Below, one piece after another: positions 25,713-34,731 of a stretch of DNA of 34,751 nt. The number at the start of each line of letters is the position of its first letter. Positions within the stretch are counted from its first letter, which is position 1. The position numbers and the translations under genes were made by a program. The stretch lies in NCBI GenBank assembly GCA_937921555.1, contig CAKZUV010000219.1, positions 1-34,751 of the forward strand, in the 5' to 3' direction. A model generated the notes under the pieces. The model made no database searches. It had not been told where the DNA came from and saw only the letters and a program-made list of their open reading frames with translations. The DNA comes from an uncultured Saprospiraceae bacterium. Its GTDB lineage: Bacteria > Bacteroidota > Bacteroidia > Chitinophagales > Saprospiraceae.

Positions 25713-26816
25713 ATGAAGCAGGAACAATTAAACGTAATCATCAGTGGTGGTGGCACCGGAGGCCACGTTTACCCGGCCATTGCGATTGCCAACGAAATAA
25801 AAAAACAAGTACCCGGTGCGAACATACAGTTTGTGGGCGCACAGGGAAAAATGGAAATGGAAAAAGTCCCGAAAGCGGGATATCCCATTGAAGGATTGTG
25901 GATTAGTGGATTTCAGCGAAGGCTGACTTTAGACAATCTTGCTTTTCCTTTTAAGTTATTGCACAGTTGGTGGAAAGCCCGTGGAATCATTCGCAGATTC
26001 AAACCGGACGTAGCCATTGGAGTAGGAGGATATGCCAGTTATCCTACGTTGGCCGTGGCCAGCTGGATGGGCATCCCGACGATGATTCAGGAGCAAAACT
26101 CCTACGCCGGTGTCAGCAATAAAATGCTGAAAGGAAGTGTAAAAAAAGTTTGTGTGGCTTACGATGAGATGCACCACTTTTTTCCCGCCGAAAAAATAGT
26201 CTATACCGGAAATCCGGTTCGGAGTGATATCTGGGAAATGGACGACCAGCGGGCGGAAGCACTGGCGCATTTTGGATTAAAAAATAAAAAGACCATCCTG
26301 GTTTTTGGGGGAAGCCTCGGAGCTAAAACCCTGAACGAAGGAATGGCCAATAATACCGATCTGTTGAAAGCAACAGATGACGTACAGGTGATCTGGCAGG
26401 CAGGAAAATTCTATCACGCCGATTATAAAAAATCCGCTACGGCTCGATTGGATAATGTCCGGCAGATGGAATTTATTGACCGGATGGATCTGGCCTACGC
26501 AGCTGCCGATGTGGTGATTTGCCGGGCCGGGGCACTGACGATTTCGGAACTTTGTCTGGTTGGAAAAGCGGCTATTTTTATTCCGTCGCCCAACGTAACG
26601 GGAGATCATCAAACCAAAAATGCGATGGCCCTGATTCGTAACGACGCGGCCAGAATGCTTAAAGATAAAGATGGACAGCAAATGATCGGAATGGCGATGG
26701 AATTACTAAATAATGAAACCGCCCGCAAGGAGTTAGAAACCAATATTCGCCGGATGGCAAAGCCGGACGCCGCACGGGAGATTGTCACGACCTTGCGGTC
26801 AATTGTTGAAAAATAG
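25713..26816 (+). CDS. murG: UDP-GlcNAc:lipid I GlcNAc transferase (lipid II synthase)
   Basis: A 367-residue GT-B glycosyltransferase at the inner face of the membrane that adds GlcNAc to lipid I. The N-terminal SGGGTGGHVYPA (11-22) is the glycine-rich lipid-substrate loop. GVGGYASYP, QEQNSYAG, FGGSLGA and the C-terminal nucleotide-binding RAGALTISEL are also present. The length is normal. It follows ftsW by 3 nt; a 153-bp gap separates it from murC. Confidence 0.97.
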   Translation: MKQEQLNVIISGGGTGGHVYPAIAIANEIKKQVPGANIQFVGAQGKMEMEKVPKAGYPIEGLWISGFQRRLTLDNLAFPFKLLHSWWKARGIIRRFKPDVAIGVGGYASYPTLAVASWMGIPTMIQEQNSYAGVSNKMLKGSVKKVCVAYDEMHHFFPAEKIVYTGNPVRSDIWEMDDQRAEALAHFGLKNKKTILVFGGSLGAKTLNEGMANNTDLLKATDDVQVIWQAGKFYHADYKKSATARLDNVRQMEFIDRMDLAYAAADVVICRAGALTISELCLVGKAAIFIPSPNVTGDHQTKNAMALIRNDAARMLKDKDGQQMIGMAMELLNNETARKELETNIRRMAKPDAAREIVTTLRSIVEK

Positions 26817-26818
26817 GT

Positions 26819-26845
26819 CGATTTAACCGTAAATCGCATCTTTTT
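26819..26845 (+). terminator. Weak terminator-like hairpin after murG
   Basis: CGATTTA (26819-26825) and TAAATCG (26830-26836) form a 7-bp stem with a 4-nt loop, then CATC and five T residues. The stem is AT-rich, so at most partial termination is expected inside the dcw cluster. The rest of the gap before murC is AT-rich. A near -7 match (TATCCTTTG, one base too long) lies around 26910. Confidence 0.4.
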
Positions 26846-26969
26846 AGATAAAGTAGTACAAAAAAATGCCAAAGAAGTATTACATATATAAAAATTTTTA
26901 AATACGGCATATCCTTTGTTTACTTATTGATAGACAGCGGATTACAGAAAAAATAAAAGAACAATCGCT

Positions 26970-28325
26970 GTGAACGATATTCAAAAAGTGTATTTCATCG
27001 GAATCGGTGGTATTGGAATGAGTGCACTGGCTCGGTACTTTAATAGTCGCAACGTGGCTGTTTTTGGGTATGATAAAACGGCAACAACCCTGACCAAAAA
27101 GTTGGCAGCGGAAGGAATGATGATCCATTACGAAGATGATATTTCGCAGATACCCGAAGGCATCGACCTGGTGATCTATACACCGGCTATTCCGGGAGAA
27201 CACCGCGAGTTAAACTATTTTCGGGAGCATAATTTCCCAATAAAAAAAAGAGCAGAAGTGCTGGGAATGATCAGTCGGACCCAGCGGACGATTGCGGTGG
27301 CCGGTACCCACGGAAAAACCACGACCACTTCTATTCTGACGCATATATTACGCGAAGGTGGAGTGGATTGTACCGCATTTTTGGGCGGTATTGCCAATAA
27401 CTTTTCTTCCAATTACGTGGAAGGAAAATCAGACTGGGTTGTCGTGGAAGCGGACGAGTATGATCGTTCTTTCCTGCACCTGCATCCCGAAATCGCCATC
27501 ATACTTTCGATGGACGCCGATCATCTGGATATTTACGGTGCGGACGAAGCGGTAAAAGAGGGATTCAGAATGTTTGGATCTCAGATTAAAAAAAATGGAA
27601 AATTACTGGTTAACCAAAAGTGGATAACTGAATATTTACAAAAAAAGGAAGTCCGGAATGAGATAAAAACTTACGGATTGGAGACTGGAGATTATCACGC
27701 TACGAACATAAAAGTCGTAGATGGATATTTTGTATTTGATTTTAAATCAAAAATGTCGGATATTGATGATCTTCAATTCAATTTACCTGGACACCATAAT
27801 ATCGAAAATGCCACCGCGGCAATTGCTGTCGCGTTGGCGTTAGGCGTATCCGTCGATGCCATTCGTCGGTCGCTCGTCTCATTCAAAGGAATAAGACGAA
27901 GATTTGAAATTATTTATCGTAATGAAAATGTAGTTTATATTGATGATTACGCGCATCATCCCTCGGAACTAAGGGCCGCGATTCACGCCGCGAGAACACT
28001 ATTTCCGAATAAACGGATAACGGGTGTTTTTCAGCCCCATCTGTTTAGCCGGACCAGGGATTTTTTGCCGGAATTTGCCGAGGTACTCAGCACACTGGAC
28101 GAAGTGATGCTCCTGGAGATTTATCCAGCCCGGGAATTACCGATTGCCGGGGTGACTTCGGAAGCAGTGTATCAATTAATTACCAACGAAGCTAAAACGT
28201 TGACGACCATGCGGGAATTGCTGGATTTGTTAGCCACCAGAGATCTGGAAGTTTTAATGACACTGGGCGCCGGGGATATTGATACCCTCGTTGCACCCAT
28301 CAAAGAACAACTGATCCATGGCTAG
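26970..28325 (+). CDS. murC: UDP-MurNAc:L-alanine ligase
   Basis: A 451-residue Mur ligase adding the first amino acid, L-Ala, to UDP-MurNAc. It has FIGIGGIGMSALA (9-21), GTHGKTTT (112-119), EADEYDRSFL, DADHLDIYG and the MurC-type DDYAHHPSE. The start is GTG at 26970, 17 codons before the next Met, and gives the usual NDIQKVYFIGIGG N-terminus. It overlaps ftsQ by 8 nt. Unlike most upstream junctions in the cluster, a 153-bp gap precedes it, which may hold an internal promoter. Confidence 0.97.
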   Translation: MNDIQKVYFIGIGGIGMSALARYFNSRNVAVFGYDKTATTLTKKLAAEGMMIHYEDDISQIPEGIDLVIYTPAIPGEHRELNYFREHNFPIKKRAEVLGMISRTQRTIAVAGTHGKTTTTSILTHILREGGVDCTAFLGGIANNFSSNYVEGKSDWVVVEADEYDRSFLHLHPEIAIILSMDADHLDIYGADEAVKEGFRMFGSQIKKNGKLLVNQKWITEYLQKKEVRNEIKTYGLETGDYHATNIKVVDGYFVFDFKSKMSDIDDLQFNLPGHHNIENATAAIAVALALGVSVDAIRRSLVSFKGIRRRFEIIYRNENVVYIDDYAHHPSELRAAIHAARTLFPNKRITGVFQPHLFSRTRDFLPEFAEVLSTLDEVMLLEIYPARELPIAGVTSEAVYQLITNEAKTLTTMRELLDLLATRDLEVLMTLGAGDIDTLVAPIKEQLIHG

Positions 28326-29100
28326 AAAACAAATCAAGGATAATATGCTGGGACGAATCCTGGCCTACGCAACCTTCTTTTTAGTGGCGGTAATTATTGT
28401 CACCATGGTGCAGCGTAAAAATTCCAACCGTGCTACAGACGTGGTGTACGAAATCGAGGCGTTGCGTTCAGGAGATTTTTTGATTAAATCAGAAGATGTG
28501 CTGGAGATAATTGAACGGTCTTTCGGACATGAAATTGTCGGCGAACCACTTGGTGAACTGGACATGGAACGGATGGAACGCGTGCTGGAAAATGCTCCGT
28601 TTATCTTGTCGGCAGATGCTTACGTAGATGCCCGGGAAGTGGTTCATTTGGATATCAAGCAACGCGAACCCATCATCCGGATTATGGACCGGGACGGACA
28701 GCAGTATTATCTGGATCACACGGGAACGAAGATGAAATTGTCAGACCATTTTACGGCAAGAGTGCTGGTAGCTACGGGAGATATTCCTCCGTACGATCCG
28801 GATTTTTTAACTGCCGAAAATAATAATCTGCGGTCTGTTTTTGAATTGACCCGGAAAATTCTGGAAGACGAATTTCTGGAAAATCTGATTGGTCAGGTTT
28901 ATATAAACGGTAAAAACGAACTACAGATGGTGCCCGTTGTCGGGGATCAGCGAATCATTCTGGGAAATACAGAAGATTTGGACGATAAAATATTTCGATT
29001 AAAAACTTTCTATGAGGAAGCCATGTCCCGAATGGGATGGACCAAATATAAAACAATCAATTTAAAATTTAAAAACCAGGTAGTGTGCAAAAAGCGGTAA
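28318..29100 (+). CDS. ftsQ: FtsQ-like division protein
   Basis: A 260-residue bitopic membrane protein with a basic N-terminus, a membrane span at about 12-27 and a periplasmic POTRA-like region (about 40-115, with LKSEDVLEII-type and VDAREVVHLDIKQREPIIRI segments) followed by the FtsQ domain. It connects the FtsL subcomplex to the rest of the divisome. Sequence conservation is low, so the call relies on topology, the POTRA pattern and its place between murC and ftsA. It overlaps murC by 8 nt (ATGGCTAG). Confidence 0.9.
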   Translation: MARKQIKDNMLGRILAYATFFLVAVIIVTMVQRKNSNRATDVVYEIEALRSGDFLIKSEDVLEIIERSFGHEIVGEPLGELDMERMERVLENAPFILSADAYVDAREVVHLDIKQREPIIRIMDRDGQQYYLDHTGTKMKLSDHFTARVLVATGDIPPYDPDFLTAENNNLRSVFELTRKILEDEFLENLIGQVYINGKNELQMVPVVGDQRIILGNTEDLDDKIFRLKTFYEEAMSRMGWTKYKTINLKFKNQVVCKKR

Positions 29101-29143
29101 CCAAAACTTTACAAACCCGATACCCTACCAACAAAAAAGTACT

Positions 29144-30508
29144 ATGATGGAAAACAAAAAATTACACGACGCCCCCGTTGTTGTAGCCCTCGATATCGGG
29201 ACTACTAAAGTATGCGCCATCGCTGGCCGCAGGGACGCGAATGGTAAAATCGAGATTCTGGCCATTGGTAAAGTAGAATCCGAAGGAGTTTCCCGTGGCG
29301 TGGTCTCCAACATCGAAAAAACGGTAAAAGCGATCAAAAAAGCGATTGCTATCGTTGAACGCCAAACTGGAAAAGAAGTAAAAGTGGTACACGTAGGCAT
29401 TGCCGGACAACACATCAAGAGTGTTCAGCATCGGGGGATTCTTACCCGTGAAAGTGATCTTACGGAAATTGATGCTTCTGATATTCAGAAATTAATCACC
29501 GATATGTACAAATTAGTACTGCCGCCCGGTGACAAAATCTTACATGTTATCCCTCAGGAATATACCGTAGACGGAGAACAGGGAATTACCGATCCGATTG
29601 GAATGTCCGGTGTTCGTCTGGAAGCCAATTTTCATATTATTACCGGTCAGATAACTGCCTCTAACAATATCCACCGCTGCGTGGAAAGAGTCGGACTGAA
29701 AGTAGGTGATATGACTCTGGAACCAATTGCTTCCTCCGAAGCTATTCTGAGTAACGAAGAAAAAGAAGCAGGCGTTGCACTCGTAGATATTGGGGGTGGA
29801 ACCACGGATATTACTATTTTTCACGAAGGTATTGTACGGCACACAGCGGTTATTCCTTTCGGTGGGAACGTAGTAACAAAAGATATTAAGGAAGGATGCA
29901 TGGTCCTGCAAAATCAGGCCGAAAAGCTAAAACGTAATTTTGGTTCTGCGATGTCAGAAGAAGTATACGACAACCGGATTATTACAATTCCTGGTTTGAA
30001 AGGCCGGGAGCCAAAAGAAATTTCTGAAAAGAATCTTGCCCTGATCATTCAGGCGCGGGTAGAAGAAATTCTGGATTACGTGATCTGGGAAATCAGAAAA
30101 TCCGGATTCGAACGCAATCTGATTGGTGGTATTGTACTGACGGGTGGAGGAGCATTATTGAATCATCTGGATAAACTGACGGAGTACCACACCGGAATGA
30201 GTTGCAGAGTGGGGATTCCCGTGGAGCATTTGGCACACGGCTACAAGCAGGAAATTTGCAGCCCTATTTTTGCTACCGGCCTTGGATTATTATTCCGCGG
30301 CATCAGTGACGTAGAACGCGGAATCATTGATTACTCCGATTATATCGAAACACCAAAAGTAGAAGCACCGGTTGTCGAAAACGAAGTATCGGATGAAAAT
30401 AAAGTAGAAGAAAAGGAACTAGTCACCGAAAATTCTAAAACATGGTACGATAAATTATTCCGGAAGACGAAAGAATTTTTTGAAACGGGAGAAGATAAAG
30501 AATTTTAA
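29144..30508 (+). CDS. ftsA: FtsA, actin-like membrane tether of FtsZ
   Basis: A 454-residue actin-fold ATPase that anchors FtsZ filaments to the membrane. ALDIGTTKV (15-23) is the phosphate-1 motif, ALVDIGGGTTDI the phosphate-2 motif, and VLTGGGALL the adenosine motif. The last 20 or so residues (TWYDKLFRKTKEFFETGE) form an amphipathic helix suited to membrane binding. They are separated from the core by an acidic, Glu/Val-rich linker. Two ATG codons are adjacent (29144 and 29147), and either may be used. It lies 43 nt after ftsQ. Confidence 0.97.
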   Translation: MMENKKLHDAPVVVALDIGTTKVCAIAGRRDANGKIEILAIGKVESEGVSRGVVSNIEKTVKAIKKAIAIVERQTGKEVKVVHVGIAGQHIKSVQHRGILTRESDLTEIDASDIQKLITDMYKLVLPPGDKILHVIPQEYTVDGEQGITDPIGMSGVRLEANFHIITGQITASNNIHRCVERVGLKVGDMTLEPIASSEAILSNEEKEAGVALVDIGGGTTDITIFHEGIVRHTAVIPFGGNVVTKDIKEGCMVLQNQAEKLKRNFGSAMSEEVYDNRIITIPGLKGREPKEISEKNLALIIQARVEEILDYVIWEIRKSGFERNLIGGIVLTGGGALLNHLDKLTEYHTGMSCRVGIPVEHLAHGYKQEICSPIFATGLGLLFRGISDVERGIIDYSDYIETPKVEAPVVENEVSDENKVEEKELVTENSKTWYDKLFRKTKEFFETGEDKEF

Positions 30509-30587
30509 AATCAGGTTTTTCCAATTTAAATTGATTGTGAAAACCATTTGAAAACAAAAATATTAGAAACACTTTAAAAATAATATT

Positions 30588-32021
30588 ATGCATTTTGATT
30601 TGCCAAAAGAAGAAGCATCTATCATTAAAGTCATCGGAGTCGGTGGCGGTGGTAGCAATGCTGTAACCCACATGTACAACCTCGGAATTCACGGCGTGGA
30701 TTTCGCTATTTGTAATACGGACAGTCAGGCCATGGACCTGAGCCCGGTACCCAAGCGAATTTCGCTCGGACCCGAACTCACGGATGGTCGTGGTGCCGGA
30801 TCAAAACCGACTATCGGTCGTCAGGCTTGTCTGGAATCCATCGAAGAAGTTAAAAGATTCCTCGCGGATAACACCAAGATGTTATTTGTTACAGCCGGAA
30901 TGGGTGGTGGTACCGGAACCGGAGCCGCACCGATTATTGCGAAGGCTGCACAAGAGATGGACATTTTAACGGTGGGTATTGTTACGTTGCCTTTTACCTT
31001 TGAAGGACGTCAGCGAACGACGCAGGGAGTAGAAGGTTTAGACGAATTAAAGAAAAATGTGGATACGCTGATTGTTATTTCAAATGACAAACTGCGTGAA
31101 ATTCATGGAAACCTTTCTCTGACTCAGGCATTCTCCAAAGCGGACAGTATTCTATCAACTGCTGCCAAAGGGATTGCGGAAATTATTACGGTTGCAGGTT
31201 ATGTAAACGTGGATTTTGAAGATGTCAACACGGTTATGCGTGATAGTGGGGTAGCGATTATGGGAACGGCGATGGCCGAAGGACAGGATCGTGCGAAGAA
31301 TGCCATCGACGAAGCGTTGAATAGTCCGTTACTGGAAGACAATGATATTCGCGGAGCGAAGCATATTCTGGTCAATATCAGTTCCGGTTCTACGGAAGTA
31401 ACGATGGACGAGATTTTTGAAATTACCGAATTTGTTCAGGAAGAAGCCGGTTACGGAACGAACCTGATCTGGGGTAATTGTCACGACGATGACCTGGGAG
31501 AAAAAATCAGTGTCACGGTTATTGCGACGGGTTTTGAACACCGCAAGAACAATAAATTTGAGCCTGAAGTAGAGAAAATTGTCGTACCGCTGGATTCGGA
31601 TCAACCGAAAAAAACTTCTTTGTACGACACGGGACACAATAGTGGTGAGACGAGCCGAACCGTAGAGTTTGACAACGTTCGTCCTACGACTCCTTACCGT
31701 TCAACGGGTACGCCGTATTCTTACGAAGAGCCGTACGTAAAAGAAGTGGACAAGGAACGCATGCAGGAAGAAGATCGCCGTCGCCAGGAAATGGAGGCAC
31801 TGCGCCGCGAACAGGAACGTAAGCGAATTGCTAATTTAAAACTTAACAATCCACAGACCGTGGTAGATATGGAGAACGAACCTGCTTATCTTCGACGTAA
31901 GGTAAATCTGGACGATGTACCTCACTCATCTGATACGGATCAAAGCAAGTGGACGATCAGTGACGACGCAGAACCGGAAATCCGGGAAGATAACAGTTTC
32001 TTACACGATAATGTAGACTAA
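30588..32021 (+). CDS. ftsZ: FtsZ, tubulin-like division GTPase
   Basis: A 477-residue GTPase that forms the Z ring. GTP-binding residues include GVGGGGSNAV (17-26) and the tubulin signature GGGTGTG (106-112). The T7 synergy loop is NVDFEDV (207-213). The tail is longer than in E. coli: a variable stretch, a strongly charged helix (about 386-414, rich in Glu and Arg) and a conserved PAYLRRKVNLDD segment (432-443), usual for Bacteroidota FtsZ. It starts 79 nt after ftsA and is followed by the intrinsic terminator at 32122. Confidence 0.98.
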   Translation: MHFDLPKEEASIIKVIGVGGGGSNAVTHMYNLGIHGVDFAICNTDSQAMDLSPVPKRISLGPELTDGRGAGSKPTIGRQACLESIEEVKRFLADNTKMLFVTAGMGGGTGTGAAPIIAKAAQEMDILTVGIVTLPFTFEGRQRTTQGVEGLDELKKNVDTLIVISNDKLREIHGNLSLTQAFSKADSILSTAAKGIAEIITVAGYVNVDFEDVNTVMRDSGVAIMGTAMAEGQDRAKNAIDEALNSPLLEDNDIRGAKHILVNISSGSTEVTMDEIFEITEFVQEEAGYGTNLIWGNCHDDDLGEKISVTVIATGFEHRKNNKFEPEVEKIVVPLDSDQPKKTSLYDTGHNSGETSRTVEFDNVRPTTPYRSTGTPYSYEEPYVKEVDKERMQEEDRRRQEMEALRREQERKRIANLKLNNPQTVVDMENEPAYLRRKVNLDDVPHSSDTDQSKWTISDDAEPEIREDNSFLHDNVD

Positions 32022-32121
32022 ATGTTAGTCGGTTGATGAATCAACTGACTGGTACGAAGAAAACGTTTCCCGGTAAGAAAATAATAATGGCAAATCGTTG
32101 TTTACCCTCCGGGTGAACGGT

Positions 32122-32159
32122 GGCATAAGTGCGCTATGGCGGACTTATGCCTTTTTTTA
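32122..32159 (+). terminator. Intrinsic terminator closing the dcw cluster
   Basis: GGCATAAGT (32122-32130) and ACTTATGCC (32143-32151) form a perfect 9-bp stem with a 12-nt loop, followed by seven T residues. It stands 100 nt behind the ftsZ stop codon. A rightward 68-codon frame (32098-32304) runs across it and is not a gene. Confidence 0.88.
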
Positions 32160-32440
32160 TGGATGGAAAAAAATAGTCATTTACTTTGCCAGGGTATTTA
32201 ATATCCACATTTTTTATTTGAAATATTTGGCTTATCAAAATCAAAAAAAAACTACAGCTTCATCTGCATCAGTATCCACTGACAGGTGGCGCTTTCCCAA
32301 TTGACGATTCTGTTTTTGTTAGGGACGACTTTTGCTAGTTCTTTTTGGTAATAATATGTCTAAAAAGGATATATTTGTGCCTTGAAATTTAGTTTTCAAA
32401 AGAAATCCATTCAGCTACCCTGAAAGCTTTGGCCTAACAA
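32160..32440. other. Intergenic region with an orphan promoter-like site
   Basis: About 280 bp without a gene. The only signal noticed is a perfect -7 box, TATATTTG, at 32370-32377 on the plus strand, with TTTG at 32344-32347 22 nt upstream. No rightward gene starts until 32886. Confidence 0.4.
32370..32377 (+). promoter_or_regulatory. Orphan -7 promoter box
   Basis: TATATTTG matches TAnnTTTG perfectly. Transcription from it would run antisense to the small leftward frame at 32441-32698. The spacing to a possible -33 TTTG (22 nt) is longer than the usual 19-20 nt. Confidence 0.4.
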
Positions 32441-32698
32441 TTATTTATTGAGGATCGGTCTCAGCGTGTCGGTATGGCGGGCCTCAACCGTTGACTTGTC
32501 CGGTTTCTGCTTTTCGGAGCAGAACAGGAGGATTACAGAAAACACATTGGCTCCCTCAACCCTGTTTTTTTCGAGGTCCAAAAGCACCTTACGGTAGTCT
32601 GAATGGTATTTTTTCCTGCCACTAACCACGTCTTCATTTTGTACTTTTTTCAGTGCATTGGTCAAATTCTGCGCTTTAACATAAAGCTTGTTTACCAC
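32441..32698 (-). CDS. Possible small helical protein
   Basis: An 85-codon leftward frame with a GTG start directly after a TAA, so there is no freedom in the start and no clear ribosome site. The first half looks like a real amphipathic helix (VKAQNLTNALKKVQNEDV), and the middle contains VVSGRKKYH. A similar VVDGSFKKYH occurs in the small protein at 34543-34731, which also has helical flanks. The second half, with FSVILLFCSEKQKPDKS, is less protein-like. It may be a real gene, a remnant or chance. Confidence 0.35.
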   Translation of the reverse strand: MVNKLYVKAQNLTNALKKVQNEDVVSGRKKYHSDYRKVLLDLEKNRVEGANVFSVILLFCSEKQKPDKSTVEARHTDTLRPILNK

Positions 32699-32851
32699 TT
32701 AGCTAGTTGTTTTCCTTTTAATTCATGCTGCGTTTGAGAGAAGCCAACCAGCAAATTGCCAACCGGCTAACCAGCTAAACATTAGCGCAGTAAAAGCAAT
32801 TATATTTCAAACTCAATTGTAAGATGATGTTTCTTTATTTTATATATTTAT

Positions 32852-32859
32852 TACCTTTG
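32852..32859 (+). promoter_or_regulatory. -7 box of the aspartate kinase gene
   Basis: TACCTTTG is a perfect TAnnTTTG match 26 nt before the aspartate kinase ATG. TTTC (32830-32833) lies at about the -33 distance as an imperfect TTG element. The leader is too short for a lysine riboswitch. Confidence 0.6.
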
Positions 32860-32885
32860 CCCCCAAATTTTAAAAATCAGTTAGG

Positions 32886-34178
32886 ATGACCAACACGATG
32901 AAAGTTTTTAAATTCGGAGGTGCCTCCGTAAAAGATGCGGATGCCATCCGGAACGTGGCAAATATTATCAAAAGATACCCGGACGAAAAAATTATGATTG
33001 TTGTTTCTGCTATGGGCAAGACCACCAATGCCCTCGAAAAAGTAGTCGAAGCTTACAGCAAAAAAACGGGAGAGGCCTTTGCCTTACTGGAAGAGGTGAA
33101 ACAAAACCATTACAAAGTAGCCACGGAATTATTCGGAGCAGATCATCCGGTATTTTCATTGCTCAATGATACTTTCGTAGAAATAGAATGGGTGATCGAA
33201 GATGACCAGCAGGACGGCTACGATTATATTTACGATCAGATTGTTTCTATCGGAGAGATGGCTTCGACCCGGATGCTGGCGGCGTTTTTGGTCCACGAAC
33301 AACAAAAGGCGAGTTGGCTGGATGTCCGGGATGTGATCCGTACGGATGATACTTTCCGGGAGGGCAGGGTTGACTGGGAGACTACGGGTTCGCTTTGTCA
33401 GCAAAAAATTCCCGGGCTTTTTGAAAAAAATGATCTGATTGTCACCCAGGGTTTTATTGGCGGAACCCAGGAAAACTTTACGACCACGCTGGGAAGGGAA
33501 GGGTCCGATTATTCGGCGGCTATTTTAGCTTTTCAGCTGAATGCAGAAAGTCTGAGTATCTGGAAAGACGTTCCGGGTATTCTGACGGGCGATCCCCGCC
33601 TCTTCGAGAATGTTCAGAAAATAGATCGGCTTTCCTACAAAGAAGCGATTGAAATGACCTATTATGGTGCCAAGGTAATTCATCCCAAAACCATTAAACC
33701 CCTCGAAAATAAAAATATTCCGTTGTATGTTAAATCATTTGTTGATCCGGACGGAGAAGGCACACTGATATCTACCGACGTGAATGTTACCTATCCGCCG
33801 GTGGTCGTCGTTGAACCCAAACAGGTGCTGCTGCACATTTCGACCCGTGATTTTTCTTTTGTGACCGAGCGGCATCTGGGATTTCTTTTTCAGCAATTTG
33901 ACAAGTATCGGATCAAAATTAATATGATGCAGAACATGGCGATTAGCTTTACGGTCTGCGTTACGGAGCGTTCAGAACGACTGGCATTACTTATTTCAGA
34001 ACTGGAAAAAGAATTTAAACTGGTCGTAGATCGAAATCTGGAATTGATTACCGTCCGTCATTACACGGATGAGATAGTGGAGTCGCTTGCTGGTGGTAAG
34101 ATTATTTTGTTTGAGGAATATATCCGTGGAACGATGAGTATGGTGGTGAAAGAAGTCCCAAAGATGATTCGGAAATAA
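32886..34178 (+). CDS. lysC: Monofunctional aspartate kinase
   Basis: A 430-residue aspartate kinase that phosphorylates L-aspartate at the entry to the lysine/diaminopimelate, threonine and methionine pathways. KFGGASV (9-15) is the N-terminal kinase motif; SIGEMASTRML, TQGFIGGT and TTLGREGSDYSAA follow. The C-terminal 130 residues fit the regulatory ACT region, suggesting feedback control. No homoserine dehydrogenase domain is attached. The start is ATG 32886; an in-frame ATG at 32898 is also possible and would place the kinase motif closer to the N-terminus, as in many homologues. The -7 box supports either. Diaminopimelate made through this pathway is the MurE substrate. Confidence 0.93.
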   Translation: MTNTMKVFKFGGASVKDADAIRNVANIIKRYPDEKIMIVVSAMGKTTNALEKVVEAYSKKTGEAFALLEEVKQNHYKVATELFGADHPVFSLLNDTFVEIEWVIEDDQQDGYDYIYDQIVSIGEMASTRMLAAFLVHEQQKASWLDVRDVIRTDDTFREGRVDWETTGSLCQQKIPGLFEKNDLIVTQGFIGGTQENFTTTLGREGSDYSAAILAFQLNAESLSIWKDVPGILTGDPRLFENVQKIDRLSYKEAIEMTYYGAKVIHPKTIKPLENKNIPLYVKSFVDPDGEGTLISTDVNVTYPPVVVVEPKQVLLHISTRDFSFVTERHLGFLFQQFDKYRIKINMMQNMAISFTVCVTERSERLALLISELEKEFKLVVDRNLELITVRHYTDEIVESLAGGKIILFEEYIRGTMSMVVKEVPKMIRK

Positions 34179-34542
34179 AGGACTGAAAAAAATATTCCAA
34201 ATGTGCAACAAATACCTGACTTAATTCGTTAATTAAAAGTGACAAGGCGAAATAGATTCTTTTTAGTATTTTGTCAGATTCAGTATAATAATTCAAGATA
34301 ATCTAATTTTGTGCATTTTTATACTGAGTATTGATTATATCGCAAATTTTTTGTAATTTTATAGAAGTCGTTATCCACAGGCGATTTTACCGGAAATACT
34401 TAACCATAACTTACTGCTTAAAACTACACTGTGTCAAAGGATATTCTTTGATACTACTTTGATTTAATTGACCCTGATTAACTTTAGCACACTAATACAC
34501 AAATTTCTAAACCAAATTAATCACCCTTTCAATCTTTAAATC
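34179..34542. other. AT-rich intergenic region before the last small gene
   Basis: About 360 bp with no gene. A perfect -7 box, TAATTTTG, lies at 34304-34311 without a clear -33 partner. A weaker site, TAACTTTA (34479-34486) with TTTG at 34458-34461, is better placed for the gene at 34543. No terminator behind lysC was recognised. Confidence 0.45.
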
Positions 34543-34731
34543 ATGGACACACAAGATTTTAACAAGCTAATTGGTCTGCTTTCTAAATTGAATGCCGCTA
34601 CCAATAAAGCAACCGTAGTAGATGGGAGTTTTAAAAAATACCACACGCAGTCTATTGACGCCATCAAGGACATTCCACTGCATCTGAAACGATTAGAGCA
34701 GGGACTGAAAACGGCTAAAATTCTAAAGTAG
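34543..34731 (+). CDS. Small helical protein of unknown function
   Basis: A complete 62-codon gene from ATG 34543 to TAG 34729-34731. The product is polar and mostly helical in appearance (DFNKLIGLLSKLNAAT, then IDAIKDIPLHLKRLEQGLK), without signal peptide, membrane span or cysteine. It contains VVDGSFKKYH, resembling a motif in the leftward frame at 32441-32698. A promoter-like pair lies 57-85 nt upstream. I do not recognise a family. The clean frame and plausible upstream site make it likelier real than not. Confidence 0.55.
   Translation: MDTQDFNKLIGLLSKLNAATNKATVVDGSFKKYHTQSIDAIKDIPLHLKRLEQGLKTAKILK

Noticed and set aside
15985-32021. Novel gene content in the division cluster
   Set aside because: All thirteen genes are standard. 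The lack of murF and ddl inside the cluster is normal for Bacteroidota and not a loss.
32098-32304. Rightward 68-codon open frame after ftsZ
   Set aside because: It runs across the strong intrinsic terminator at 32122-32159 and has no recognisable domain.
32860-32885. Lysine riboswitch ahead of aspartate kinase
   Set aside because: The leader between the -7 box and the start codon is under 30 nt, far too short for that fold.
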